A stretch of DNA of 64,000 bases, taken from contig NZ_AXAI01000010.1 in assembly GCF_000472425.1 (NCBI RefSeq), positions 247,158 through 311,157 on the forward strand, read 5' to 3'. The translations under genes and the position numbers were made by a program. The notes beneath the pieces are model-generated. The model saw only the letters and a program-made list of their open reading frames with translations, was not told the origin of the DNA and made no database searches. The DNA is from Bradyrhizobium sp. Tv2a-2 (GTDB taxonomy: Bacteria; Pseudomonadota; Alphaproteobacteria; Rhizobiales; Xanthobacteraceae). Positions 1 through 8,384 of this stretch are shown piece by piece (within the stretch, counting starts at the first letter, position 1; each line of letters starts with the position of its first letter).

Positions 1-373
1 CGGCCTCCAGCCGCGCCGCGCGCGCCATGGCGCCATCGAGATTCTTGGTGACGATCGCGAGGTTAGCCTTGGTCACGGTGTCGTCGAGCCGCACCACGAT
101 CTGGCCGGACTTGACCATGTCACCGTCGCGCGCCAGCAATTCGCCGACGACGCCGCCGGTCGGATGCTGCACTTTCTTGACATTGGATTCGACCACGACC
201 TGGCCCGGCGCGATCAATGCGCCGGAAATCGCCATGGTCGATGCCCAGCCGCCAAAGCCGCCGGCGACGATGGCGACCACCGCAAGGCCGGCGATCACAT
301 GGGCCCGGATCGAGCGCCGCGTGCTCTTCAAGCCATTGCCGGTGACCGGCGCCTGCACGACCGCGACACTCAT
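1..373 (-). CDS. HlyD-family membrane fusion protein of a type I secretion system (N-terminal part, runs off the window)
   Basis: The first ~124 residues are visible, starting at the ATG at 373, which overlaps the stop of the upstream exporter gene as ATGA. A basic cytoplasmic tail is followed by one hydrophobic helix (about residues 24-45), then the ALIAPGQV...VESNVKKVQHPTGG stretch typical of PrtE/HlyD adaptors just after the inner membrane, leading into a lipoyl-like half (GEL.ARDGD.VKSGQ). In this family the protein bridges the inner-membrane ABC exporter to an outer-membrane TolC-type channel. The overlap implies translational coupling to the exporter. The rest of the protein lies outside the window, and no TolC homologue is seen here. 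Confidence 0.9.
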   Translation of the reverse strand, partial: MSVAVVQAPVTGNGLKSTRRSIRAHVIAGLAVVAIVAGGFGGWASTMAISGALIAPGQVVVESNVKKVQHPTGGVVGELLARDGDMVKSGQIVVRLDDTVTKANLAIVTKNLDGAMARAARLEA

Positions 374-2115
374 GGCTTTCCAGCTCCCGCATCGGACACG
401 ATCTTGATCGGCGTCGGGCTTGCGACGCGTGGCTGCAGCACCTGCGCAAGGACCGTCTCTTTCGGCCCGAACGCCTGCACGCGACCGTCCTTGAGCACCA
501 GTATCTGGTCGACCCCTTCGATGCCGACGGGGCGATGCGCCACTACAACCACGATGGCGCCGCGCTCCCGCGCGGCGCGCACCGCCCGTGTCAGCGCCTC
601 GTCGCCCTCGGAATCGAGATTCGAATTCGGCTCGTCGAGTACGATCAGGAAGGGATCGCCATAGAGCGCGCGCGCCAGCGCCACGCGCTGCGCCTGCCCT
701 GCCGACAGCGCCGTACCCTGCTCGCCAACCTGCGTATTGTAGCCGTCGCGCATCTTTACGATCATATCATGCACGCCGGCTTCCTTGGCGGCGGCGATGA
801 TCTTGTCCGAGGGTGCATCGGGATCGAAGCGGCAGATATTCTGCGCCACCGTGCCCGCGAACAGCTCGACGTCCTGCGGCAGATAGCCGACATAGCGACC
901 GAGCACTTCCGACGACCATTGATCCAACGCCGCGCCGTCGAGCCGCACCTTGCCACGGAACGGCTGCCAGACGCCGACGAGCGCACGCACCAGCGACGAC
1001 TTGCCCGAACCGCTCGGCCCGATCACCCCTAACCCCTGGCCGGCGGTCAGCGCAAAGGTCACATCGCCCACGATCATCTTCTGGTCGCCGGGAGCGGCGA
1101 TGCTGATGGCTTCCACCGAGAGGTTTACGGCGGGACTCTGCAGCAGCGTCGGCGGCGGCAGTTGCGGCATCTGCTCCAGCAGCTTGTTGAGGCGGTGCCA
1201 GCTTTGCCGTGCCGCGACAAAGCTCTTCCAATGCGCAATCGCAAGATCGACCGGCGCAAGCGCGCGTGCGCTCAGGATCGAGCCCGCGATGATAATGCCG
1301 GCGGTGGCTTCCTGATGAATCACGAGATAGGCCCCGACCGCGAGCACCGCGGACTGCAGCGTCATACGCAGCACCTTGGCCATGGCGCCAAGGCCGCCGA
1401 TGACGTCGCTGGCACGCTGGTGGCCGGCGAGATATTTCTCATTGGCCTCGCTCCAGCGCGCACCCAGCCGGCCGGCCATGCCCATGGCGACCAGCACCTC
1501 GGCATTGCGGCGGCTCGCAGCCGCAAGATCGTTGCGGCGCGAGGCCAGCGTCATTGCCTCCCTGGCGGGCCTTCGCGACAGATATTCAGTGATCAGCGTC
1601 AGCGTCACCAGGATGATGGCGCCGACCAGCGCGGTGATGCCGATCATGACATGAAAGGTGAAGCAGATCGCAAGATAGAGCGGCAGCCAGGGCAGGTCGA
1701 AGAAGGCGCTCGGGCCTGCCCCGCCGAGAAAGGAGCGGACATTGTCGAGATCGCGCAGAGGTTGCAGGCCCTCGTTGCGGTTTCCGATCAGAAGCGGCAG
1801 CTTCACCACCGTCTCGAACACCCGCGCATTGAGCGCCTCGTCCAGCGCGGTCCCGATCCGGCCCAGGATGCGGTTGCGAATGAGATCGAGCACGCCTTGC
1901 GCGATGTAGAGCCCGCCGGCGAGGATGATGAGGCCGATCAGCGTCGGCACCGACCGGCTCGGCAGCACGCGGTCATAGACCTCGAGCATGAAAATCGAGC
2001 CGGTGAGATAGAGCAGGTTGATGATGCAGCTCATCACGCCGACGCCAAGAAAGGCGCTGCGGCAGGCGCGCAAGGCATCGCCGAGTTCCGAACGCCTTAA
2101 AGGGGCGACTGCCAT
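370..2115 (-). CDS. Type I secretion ABC transporter, permease-ATPase (PrtD/LapB type)
   Basis: 581 residues from the ATG at 2115 (a GTG at 2118 is an alternative). The N-terminal half is a six-helix ABC-exporter membrane domain beginning with the PrtD-like IINLLYLTGSIFMLEVYDRV region. The C-terminal half is a nucleotide-binding domain with Walker A GPSGSGKS, signature LSAGQAQR and Walker B FLIVLDEPNSNLD. The length and the lack of an N-terminal C39 peptidase domain fit exporters of RTX-type proteins carrying a C-terminal signal. It is translationally coupled to the HlyD-family gene at 373. The nearest obvious substrate in the window is the RTX-ended giant protein at 14388-21332; that pairing is inference. 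The NSN after the Walker B Asp-Glu-Pro is common in the PrtD branch. Confidence 0.93.
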   Translation of the reverse strand: MAVAPLRRSELGDALRACRSAFLGVGVMSCIINLLYLTGSIFMLEVYDRVLPSRSVPTLIGLIILAGGLYIAQGVLDLIRNRILGRIGTALDEALNARVFETVVKLPLLIGNRNEGLQPLRDLDNVRSFLGGAGPSAFFDLPWLPLYLAICFTFHVMIGITALVGAIILVTLTLITEYLSRRPAREAMTLASRRNDLAAASRRNAEVLVAMGMAGRLGARWSEANEKYLAGHQRASDVIGGLGAMAKVLRMTLQSAVLAVGAYLVIHQEATAGIIIAGSILSARALAPVDLAIAHWKSFVAARQSWHRLNKLLEQMPQLPPPTLLQSPAVNLSVEAISIAAPGDQKMIVGDVTFALTAGQGLGVIGPSGSGKSSLVRALVGVWQPFRGKVRLDGAALDQWSSEVLGRYVGYLPQDVELFAGTVAQNICRFDPDAPSDKIIAAAKEAGVHDMIVKMRDGYNTQVGEQGTALSAGQAQRVALARALYGDPFLIVLDEPNSNLDSEGDEALTRAVRAARERGAIVVVVAHRPVGIEGVDQILVLKDGRVQAFGPKETVLAQVLQPRVASPTPIKIVSDAGAGKP

Positions 2116-2323
2116 CACACTGATCTCAAATTGAGTGGGCCCGATTAATCGGGAGATTCAAACACTTACAATAGGGGAATATTACCGTTTCTGATGACTT
2201 GCGTCCAATGAAGTCGGATTAACCTAAATGGCCCGAGGTGAAACCGGTCTGAACGCAACGCTCCCGGACGGCCCCCTGGCTCATATTAGGCCTGCCCGCT
2301 TTGGGCGCCGGCCTGAAAGGCCC

Positions 2324-2593
2324 TCAAAATCTCCCGCCGCCCCGCACCAGCCGCACGATCAGGAGCAGGATGATGGCGCCGATCGCGGAATAAATGATCT
2401 TCGACACCAGGCCGACGCCAAGGTGAATGCCGATCCTCGGAAACAGCCAGCTCGCGATGAACGCGCCGATTATGCCGATCACGATGTCGCCGATGATGCC
2501 GAAACCGGCGCCGCGGACGATCTTGCCGGCCAGCCAGCCGGCCACCAGGCCGACGAAAAGGATGACAAGAAGGCTTTCGCCAGACAGATACAT
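2324..2593 (-). CDS. GlsB/YeaQ/YmgE-family small membrane protein
   Basis: 89 residues from the ATG at 2593, which has a G-rich ribosome site (GGGGGGATCC) just upstream; an in-frame start at 2620 adds nine unlikely residues. Three hydrophobic helices with the family's glycine-rich pattern: a GLVAGWLAGKIV turn, then GFGIIGDIVIGIIGAFIASWL, then a C-terminal helix ending in a short basic tail. Members are small inner-membrane proteins often induced by general or envelope stress; the biochemical role is not established. It stands alone between the exporter operon and the peptide-transport operon. Confidence 0.85.
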   Translation of the reverse strand: MYLSGESLLVILFVGLVAGWLAGKIVRGAGFGIIGDIVIGIIGAFIASWLFPRIGIHLGVGLVSKIIYSAIGAIILLLIVRLVRGGGRF

Positions 2594-2700
2594 TGGATCC
2601 CCCCGAATGCGCGTGCTCACGCGTCGGGGGCGAGCCTACTCATAAGGAGCCGACGTGACGACCCAAAACGAGCGCTGTGCCCGGTTTTGGTCGGGACCTG

Positions 2701-3684
2701 TTACGGGGCAACCACAGTCCTGGCGGCTTGCGGCAGGATACAACGCGCAAAACGGCCGGCGCCAAGCTCAACGTTCGGTGGCAGAGCCTCGGTGCAGCGG
2801 CGTTCCGCAAAGCTGCAACGCGGCGCAAAAGAACAATGATGCGGCGGCTGTTGAAGCGAGGGCGGTGTGCCGGGAATCGTCTCCAGCCGCTCGCCGCGCC
2901 TGGCGCCGTGGACGGTGGAGGCGAGCAGGCCGCGCGCGTAGGGGTGAACGGGGTTGCGCACGATGTCGCGTAGGCTCCCCTGCTCCACGATCTGGCCGGC
3001 ATACATCACTGCGACGCGGTCGCAGATTTCGATGGCCACCCCGATATCATGGGTGACGAAAATGACGGACATGCCGAACTCGCGCTGCAGTTCGCGCAAC
3101 AACAGCAGGATCTGGATCTGGACGGTGGCATCGAGTGCCGTGGTCGGCTCGTCCGCAAGCAGGATTTTCGGCTTGCAGGCGAGTGCAAGCGCGATCATTG
3201 CGCGCTGGCGCATGCCGCCGGACATTTCGTGCGGATAGGCATCCAGCCTGCGCCTGGCCGAGGGGATGCGCACCACCTCGAGCATTTCGAGCGCGCGCGC
3301 TCTTCCTTCGGCAAAGCTCCTGCCTTCATGACGCATCACGGTCTCGGCGATCTGGCGGCCGATGGTGTAGACCGGATCGAGCGCCAGCGCCGGCTCCTGG
3401 AAGATCATCGAGACGGTCTGGCCGCGGAAGGCCGACAGCTCGTCGTCGGACAGTGCCAGCACGTCGCGGCCTGCGACCTTGACCTGGCCCGTGATCTCAG
3501 TGCGCTTTCTCGGCAACAGCCGCATCAGCGCGCGCAGGGTCACGCTTTTGCCCGAGCCGGATTCGCCCAGCAACCCCAGCACCTCGCTGTGCCCAAGCGA
3601 GAGCGAGAGATCGTTCACGGCATAGACCGTGCGCTCGCCGGTGAAGCGGATGTTGAGGCCATTGATCTCGACGAGGCTTGGCAT
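2701..3684 (-). CDS. Peptide/nickel-type ABC transporter ATPase (OppD/DppD family)
   Basis: 327 residues. Walker A GESGSGKS, Q-loop, signature MSGGMRQR, Walker B ILLADEPTTALD and an H-loop THD are all present, followed by the C-terminal oligopeptide-transporter segment with its cysteine cluster (CSFAPRCSFAERRC). It supplies one of the two ATPases of the importer encoded at 2701-10058. Its start overlaps the amidase stop (ATGA at 3681-3684). The order is unusual: DppD-type genes normally directly precede DppF, but here the DppF-type gene comes first, then the GatC-like and amidase genes, and this ATPase is the last gene of the operon. Confidence 0.93.
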   Translation of the reverse strand: MPSLVEINGLNIRFTGERTVYAVNDLSLSLGHSEVLGLLGESGSGKSVTLRALMRLLPRKRTEITGQVKVAGRDVLALSDDELSAFRGQTVSMIFQEPALALDPVYTIGRQIAETVMRHEGRSFAEGRARALEMLEVVRIPSARRRLDAYPHEMSGGMRQRAMIALALACKPKILLADEPTTALDATVQIQILLLLRELQREFGMSVIFVTHDIGVAIEICDRVAVMYAGQIVEQGSLRDIVRNPVHPYARGLLASTVHGARRGERLETIPGTPPSLQQPPHHCSFAPRCSFAERRCTEALPPNVELGAGRFARCILPQAARTVVAP

Positions 3685-5093
3685 CAGAGCGACGGCACCT
3701 TCTGGTGGAAGTCGGTGGCACGCTGGAACGCCGCGCCGATGGTCAGGATGGTCGCTTCGTCGAAGGAGCGGCCGATCAGCTGCATGCCGACGGGAAGGCC
3801 GGCCTTGGTGAAGCCGCAGGGGATCGCAAGCGACGGCAGGCCGAGATAGTTGATCGGCCGCGTGAATCGCGTTAGCCGCTGGATCACGGCTTCCGCGCCC
3901 GGGGTGTTGCCGACATCGCTTTCGGCGATGGTCGGCGCCGGCATCGGCGCGACAGGCGCGATCACCGCATCGACCTTGCTGGTCGCAGCGACATGCGCGG
4001 CGAGCGCCGGGCCGCGCCAGCGCATGGCCTCGAGATAAGTCACGCCGGGAACCGCAAGCCCGTTCTGCAGGCGCATCAGGACCTGCGGGCCGTAATCCTG
4101 CGGACGCTCGATCAGCCAGCGCTTGTGATAGGCGGCCGCTTCCACGGCGAGCAGGAGCTGGCAGGCCGCGGAGAGCTGGCGCTGGTCGGGCAGCTCGACC
4201 TGGACGATCTCGGCCCCTTCCTGCTTCAGGGTCGCGATGGTCTCGTCGAGAATGTGTGCAACGTCTTTGTCGAGATCGTCGACATAGAAACTCGTGGGCA
4301 CGCCGATCTTGAGGCCTTTGAGAGACGCTTTGGTCGCGGCCATGTAGTCGGCAACCGGCGCATGGCTTGCGGTCGGATCCTCAGGATCCGGGCCGGCCAT
4401 CAGGCCAAGCAGCAGTGCGCAGTCTTCCGCGGTCTGCGCCAGCGGCCCGACGGTGTCGAGCGACTGCGACAGCGGCATCGCACCGGCGCGGCTGACACGG
4501 CCATAGGTCACCTTCAGACCGGTGACGCCGCAGAAATGTGCAGGCATGCGGATCGAGCCGCCGGTGTCGGAGCCGAGCGCCGCAAAGGTCAGCCGCGCCG
4601 CGACTGCCGCGCCTGAACCGGAGGAGGAGCCGCCGGTGATGTGATCGAGCGCGAACGGATTATGCACGGGGCCATAATGGGCGTTGTGGCCGGTCGGGCC
4701 ATAGGCGAACTCCGCCATCTGCAGCGAGCCGAGCCGGATGGTGCCGGCATCCTTCAGCCGCTGCAGCGCCGTCGAGGTCGAAGTCGCGACAAAATCGCGC
4801 CGGATCGCCGAACCGCAGGTCACGACCTTGCCTGCGTCGTAGTACATGTCCTTGTGCGCCAGCGGCACGCCATGCAGCGGGCCGCGGCTCGCACCTTTCG
4901 CGAGCGCAGCGTCCGCTTCGTCAGCGGCCTTCAGCGCGGCCTCCGCTTCGATTTCCATGAAAGCGTTGAGGCGCGGCTGCCACTGCGCGATACGATGCAG
5001 GAGCGCGCGTGTCACCTCATGCGAGGACAGGCGTTTGGTCCCAATCGCCGCGGCGACCTCGACCAGCGACATCAAGGCAGGCTCGGTGCTCAC
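3684..5093 (-). CDS. Amidase-signature hydrolase (AtzE/GatA-like)
   Basis: 469 residues, the usual length for the amidase-signature family. The Ser-cisSer-Lys triad is visible: Lys81 (PLAHKD), cis-Ser156 in GGSSSGSG and the nucleophile Ser180 in DTGGSIRMP; the spacing matches GatA. These enzymes hydrolyse amide C-N bonds in the cytoplasm. It overlaps by ATGA both the small GatC/AtzG-like gene upstream and the transporter ATPase downstream, so it is made with the importer and probably hydrolyses what the importer brings in. The AtzG-like neighbour favours an AtzE-like two-subunit enzyme over a free-standing amidase or a true tRNA amidotransferase, since no GatB is nearby. The exact substrate cannot be read from the sequence. 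Confidence 0.92.
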   Translation of the reverse strand: MSTEPALMSLVEVAAAIGTKRLSSHEVTRALLHRIAQWQPRLNAFMEIEAEAALKAADEADAALAKGASRGPLHGVPLAHKDMYYDAGKVVTCGSAIRRDFVATSTSTALQRLKDAGTIRLGSLQMAEFAYGPTGHNAHYGPVHNPFALDHITGGSSSGSGAAVAARLTFAALGSDTGGSIRMPAHFCGVTGLKVTYGRVSRAGAMPLSQSLDTVGPLAQTAEDCALLLGLMAGPDPEDPTASHAPVADYMAATKASLKGLKIGVPTSFYVDDLDKDVAHILDETIATLKQEGAEIVQVELPDQRQLSAACQLLLAVEAAAYHKRWLIERPQDYGPQVLMRLQNGLAVPGVTYLEAMRWRGPALAAHVAATSKVDAVIAPVAPMPAPTIAESDVGNTPGAEAVIQRLTRFTRPINYLGLPSLAIPCGFTKAGLPVGMQLIGRSFDEATILTIGAAFQRATDFHQKVPSL

Positions 5094-5287
5094 TTGCTAC
5101 CCTCCAGCGTCTGCGCCAGCAGGAAGCTCGCGGGCTCGAGATCGAACGGCAGGGTGCCGGAGATCGCCGCAAAGCCTTCGAACGCCGGTCCGATGGAACC
5201 TGCGATGCGCTCGGCGACGTCGGCATCCACGGGAATGCCGGCGGCGTCAGCCACTGCCTTGATCTCTTTTGCGCTGGGCCTTGTCAT
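5090..5287 (-). CDS. GatC/AtzG-like small subunit (DUF4089 type) paired with the amidase
   Basis: 65 residues from the ATG at 5287. A longer reading from 5350 would run inside the upstream ATPase gene and is rejected. The sequence is a short helical protein with MTRPSAKEIKAVADAAGI near its start and an EPASFLLA segment near its end, as in the DUF4089/AtzG family. AtzG has a GatC-like fold and supports the amidase AtzE in cyanuric acid/carboxybiuret breakdown. The start and stop both overlap neighbours (ATGA at each side), giving a strict OppF-AtzG-amidase-OppD order. Function by analogy: a stabilising partner wrapped around the amidase at 3684-5093. Confidence 0.75.
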   Translation of the reverse strand: MTRPSAKEIKAVADAAGIPVDADVAERIAGSIGPAFEGFAAISGTLPFDLEPASFLLAQTLEGSK

Positions 5288-6351
5288 ATAGCCTCTTGCT
5301 CCTTTGCTGGCGCGCGGCTGTGCCCGGAACCGGGGATCGCCATGTAGCACGCGGCCTGATGGCCCATTTTACCGAGCGGGAAAAGTTTTGGCGTGGCATT
5401 TGCGCAGAGCGGCTCCGCAAATGGGCAACGGGTGTGAAATCGGCAGCCCGACGGCGGATCGATCGGATTGGGCGGATCGCCCGAGATCGGCGGCGTTTGC
5501 GTGCGGTTATCGGGATCGGACGACGGCATCGCCGCGAGCAGCGCGCGCGTATAGGGATGCGCCGGACTGTCCCAGACCTCGTCGACAGGGCCGAGCTCGA
5601 CCACCTCGCCGAGGTACATCACCAGCACGCGGTCGGAGATATAACGCACCACGTTGAGGTCGTGGCTGATGAAGAGATAGGTCAGGCCGAACTCGCCCTT
5701 GAGATCGGCGAGCAGGTTGAGCACCTGCGCTTCCACCGATTTATCGAGCGCGGAGACGGCCTCGTCCAAGATCACCAGCCGCGGCGACAGGGCGAGCGCG
5801 CGGGCAATGTTGACGCGCTGGCGCTGGCCGCCGGAAATCTCGTGCGGATAGCGGTTGGCGAAATTTTCCGGGCGCAGGCCCACCTTGCCCAAGAGCTCGC
5901 GCGCCAGCGCCCGCGCGGCGCCATCTGCCATGCCGTGCACCTTGGGGCCGAACGCGATGGATTCCTCGATGGTCAGGCGCGGATTGAGCGAGGCATAGCT
6001 GTCCTGGAACACCATCTGCATGCCGCGGCGCAATTCGCGCAGCGAGAACGCCCGTCCGACTTGCATGCCGTCATAGATGATCTCGCCGGCATCGCGCGAC
6101 ATCAGGTGCATCAGAAGCCGCGCGGTGGTCGACTTGCCGCAGCCGGACTCGCCGACAATTCCGACGGTCTCCCCCTTCATCACCGCAAACGAGACGTTGT
6201 CGACGGCGCGCACGGTCTTGCGTGCGGACAGGAAATCGCCGCGCACCGGAAAGTGCTTGGTCAGGCCGTTGACCTGGAGCAGCGGCTGCGCGACGCCGCC
6301 GACGTCCTCGATCGGAGCAAGCTTTTCGACTGTAGCCGAGGTCTCGGTCAT
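5284..6351 (-). CDS. Peptide-type ABC transporter ATPase (OppF/DppF family)
   Basis: 355 residues. Walker A GESGCGKS, signature ISGGQRQR, Walker B LVILDEAVSALD (Ala in place of the common Pro), H-loop SHD, then the C-terminal peptide-transporter domain with CRFHTRCPFAEPLC. It is the second ATPase of the importer. The gene lies 4 bp after the DppC-type permease gene and overlaps the AtzG-like gene by 4 bp. The N-terminal extension before the first beta strand (about 25 residues) is typical of DppF rather than OppD proteins. Confidence 0.93.
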   Translation of the reverse strand: MTETSATVEKLAPIEDVGGVAQPLLQVNGLTKHFPVRGDFLSARKTVRAVDNVSFAVMKGETVGIVGESGCGKSTTARLLMHLMSRDAGEIIYDGMQVGRAFSLRELRRGMQMVFQDSYASLNPRLTIEESIAFGPKVHGMADGAARALARELLGKVGLRPENFANRYPHEISGGQRQRVNIARALALSPRLVILDEAVSALDKSVEAQVLNLLADLKGEFGLTYLFISHDLNVVRYISDRVLVMYLGEVVELGPVDEVWDSPAHPYTRALLAAMPSSDPDNRTQTPPISGDPPNPIDPPSGCRFHTRCPFAEPLCANATPKLFPLGKMGHQAACYMAIPGSGHSRAPAKEQEAI

Positions 6352-6355
6352 GGCG

Positions 6356-7258
6356 TCAATTCCTTATATCCATGGCCGAGCGCATGCCGTCGCTGAACAG
6401 GTTGAAGCAGATCGAGACCGCAAAGATCATCACGCCCGGCAGCGCCGCGACCCATGGGTTGACATAGATCGCGGTGCGCAGCGTGTTGAGCATGAGGCCC
6501 CACTCCGGCTCCGGCGGCTTGGTCCCGAGGCCGAGGAACGAGAGGCCGGCGGCGAGGATCATCGACACCGAAATCAGGCCGGTGGCGTAGACGAAGATCG
6601 GCCCCAGTACGTTGCCCAGGATATGCACGCGCATGATGGTGAGCGGACCGGCGCCAGACGCGCGCGCCGCATCGACGAAATCCATGTTGCGCACGCCGGT
6701 GGTGACGCTTTCGGCGACGCGGGTAATCTGCGGCACGAACACGATGGTGAGCGAGACGATAGAATTGAGGATGCCCGCGCCAAGCGCGCCGGAGATCGCG
6801 ATCGCGAGCAGCACCGAAGGGAAGGCGTAGAACACGTCGACCGTGCGCATGATCGCGGTGTTGATCTTGCCGCCGGAATAGCCGGCAATGAGGCCGAGGC
6901 CGGTGCCGATACAGAAGGCGAAGATCACGGGCGAGATGCCGATGATCAACGACAGCCGTCCGCCATAGACCAGCCGCGCCAGCATATCGCGGCCGAGTTC
7001 GTCGGTGCCGAGAGGATAGCCCGGCGTCGCGATATGGCGCAGGCGGCGGATCATCGAGCCCTGATAGGGATCGGCGAGATGCAGCCATGGCGCGATCAGG
7101 GCCGCGGCAAAGATCAGAAGCAGGATCAGCGCGCAGGCCATCGACACCTTGTCGCGGACGAGGCGCCGGCCGACGGTCGCCCAATAACCGCGCGCCTTGG
7201 TGATGGGTGCGGCCTGCAGCGCGTGATCCGTGATCGCGGGGAGAGGAAGCTCGCTCAT
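6356..7258 (-). CDS. Peptide-type ABC transporter permease (DppC family)
   Basis: 300 residues. An N-terminal cytoplasmic segment, a first helix (KVSMACALILLLIFAAALIAPWL), the extracytoplasmic loop with GTDELGRDMLARLVYGGRLSL, which is diagnostic for DppC/OppC proteins, and the EAA loop DAARASGAGPLTIMRVHIL that contacts the ATPase. It pairs with the DppB-type protein encoded 1 bp upstream. Together they form the membrane channel of the importer. No anomaly is seen. Confidence 0.93.
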   Translation of the reverse strand: MSELPLPAITDHALQAAPITKARGYWATVGRRLVRDKVSMACALILLLIFAAALIAPWLHLADPYQGSMIRRLRHIATPGYPLGTDELGRDMLARLVYGGRLSLIIGISPVIFAFCIGTGLGLIAGYSGGKINTAIMRTVDVFYAFPSVLLAIAISGALGAGILNSIVSLTIVFVPQITRVAESVTTGVRNMDFVDAARASGAGPLTIMRVHILGNVLGPIFVYATGLISVSMILAAGLSFLGLGTKPPEPEWGLMLNTLRTAIYVNPWVAALPGVMIFAVSICFNLFSDGMRSAMDIRN

Positions 7259-7259
7259 G

Positions 7260-8213
7260 TCACCCTCTCTTGATGCGCGGATCGATCGCGGCCTGCGCGA
7301 TGTCGACCAGGAGATTGAGGATGACGAAGAACAGCGCCAGCACCAGGATGGTGCCCTGCAGGAGCGGCAGGTCGCGCTGAAAGATCGCGGAATTGAGCAG
7401 AAGACCCGAACCCGGCCAGGAGAACACGGTCTCGATCAGGATCGAGCCGCCGAGCATATAGCCGAGCTGCAGTCCCATCACCGCAAGCGCAGTCGGTGCG
7501 GCATTCTTCACGACATGCTTGAACACATCGAGCTCACGCAGGCCCTTGGCGCGCAGCGCCTCGACAAAATCCTGGCTCAGGATGTCGCCGGTCAGCGCGC
7601 GCACGGTGCGGGTGACGATGCCCATCGGAATCACCGAGGTCGTGATCGCCGGCAGGATCAGATAGCGGATATGCTCCCAGTCCCAGCCCCAGGCACCAGA
7701 GCCGCCGGGGCCGGCGCCGACCGCGGGCAGCCAGTTCAATTCCACCGAGAAGATGATCACCAGCACCATGCCGAGCCAGTAATGCGGCACCGAGACGCCG
7801 GCAATCGCGATGGACGTCGCGAGCTTGTCGACCCAAGTGTCGCGGAAATATCCGGCAATCAGCCCGAAGAACAGGCCGAAGGAAAAGCCGATGGCCGCAG
7901 CCGCGATCGCCAGCGTCACCGTGTTGCCGACCGCGCGGATGACTTCGGAGAGCACCGGACGCCCGGTGGCGATGGAATGGCCGAGATCGCCATTCACCGC
8001 ACGCCACATCCACAGGCCGAATTGCACCGGTAGCGGCTTGTCGAAACCATAGGCTGCGCGCAGCTGGTCGGCGAGTTCCTGCGAGGCATCGGCCGGCAGC
8101 ACCGCGACCAGGGGATCGCCGGGCGTGATGTGCACCAGCATGAAGCAAACGAGCGCCACGCAGATCACGATCGGAATGACATAGACGATGCGTCTCGCGA
8201 TATAGAGAAACAC
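7260..8213 (-). CDS. Peptide-type ABC transporter permease (DppB family)
   Basis: 317 residues. It begins with the family's MFLYIARRIVYVIPIVICVAL helix and HITPGDP motif, has the extracytoplasmic DKPLPVQFGLWMWRAVNGDLG segment, and the EAA loop FVEALRAKGLRELDVFKHVVKNA. It is separated by about 170 bp from the binding-protein gene upstream, and that gap holds a palindromic repeat, so the binding protein may be expressed at a different level from the permeases. Confidence 0.93.
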   Translation of the reverse strand: MFLYIARRIVYVIPIVICVALVCFMLVHITPGDPLVAVLPADASQELADQLRAAYGFDKPLPVQFGLWMWRAVNGDLGHSIATGRPVLSEVIRAVGNTVTLAIAAAAIGFSFGLFFGLIAGYFRDTWVDKLATSIAIAGVSVPHYWLGMVLVIIFSVELNWLPAVGAGPGGSGAWGWDWEHIRYLILPAITTSVIPMGIVTRTVRALTGDILSQDFVEALRAKGLRELDVFKHVVKNAAPTALAVMGLQLGYMLGGSILIETVFSWPGSGLLLNSAIFQRDLPLLQGTILVLALFFVILNLLVDIAQAAIDPRIKRG

Positions 8214-8239
8214 GGGGTCACCTTAACTTGGTGCATTCC

Positions 8240-8321
8240 GTCATTCCGGGATGGTCCGGAAGAACCGGACCCGGAATCTCGAGATTCCGGGCTCGATGCT
8301 CGCGCATCGCCCCGGAATGAC
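8240..8321. repeat. CCGGAATGAC-family palindromic repeat, copy 1
   Basis: Begins GTCATTCCGGG and ends with its complement CCCCGGAATGAC. The core contains CCCGGAATCTCGAGATTCCGGG, itself a near-perfect palindrome, flanked by smaller stem-loops (GGTCCGGAAGAACCGGACC and GATGCTCGCGCATC). It lies between the binding-protein and DppB-type genes. Related copies are at 24017, 27227 and 43541. Confidence 0.85.
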
Positions 8322-8384
8322 GGGGCAAGACATGGATGCCCGGGTCAAGCCCGAGCTTGACGAACGAGACGGCGGAACCACCAC

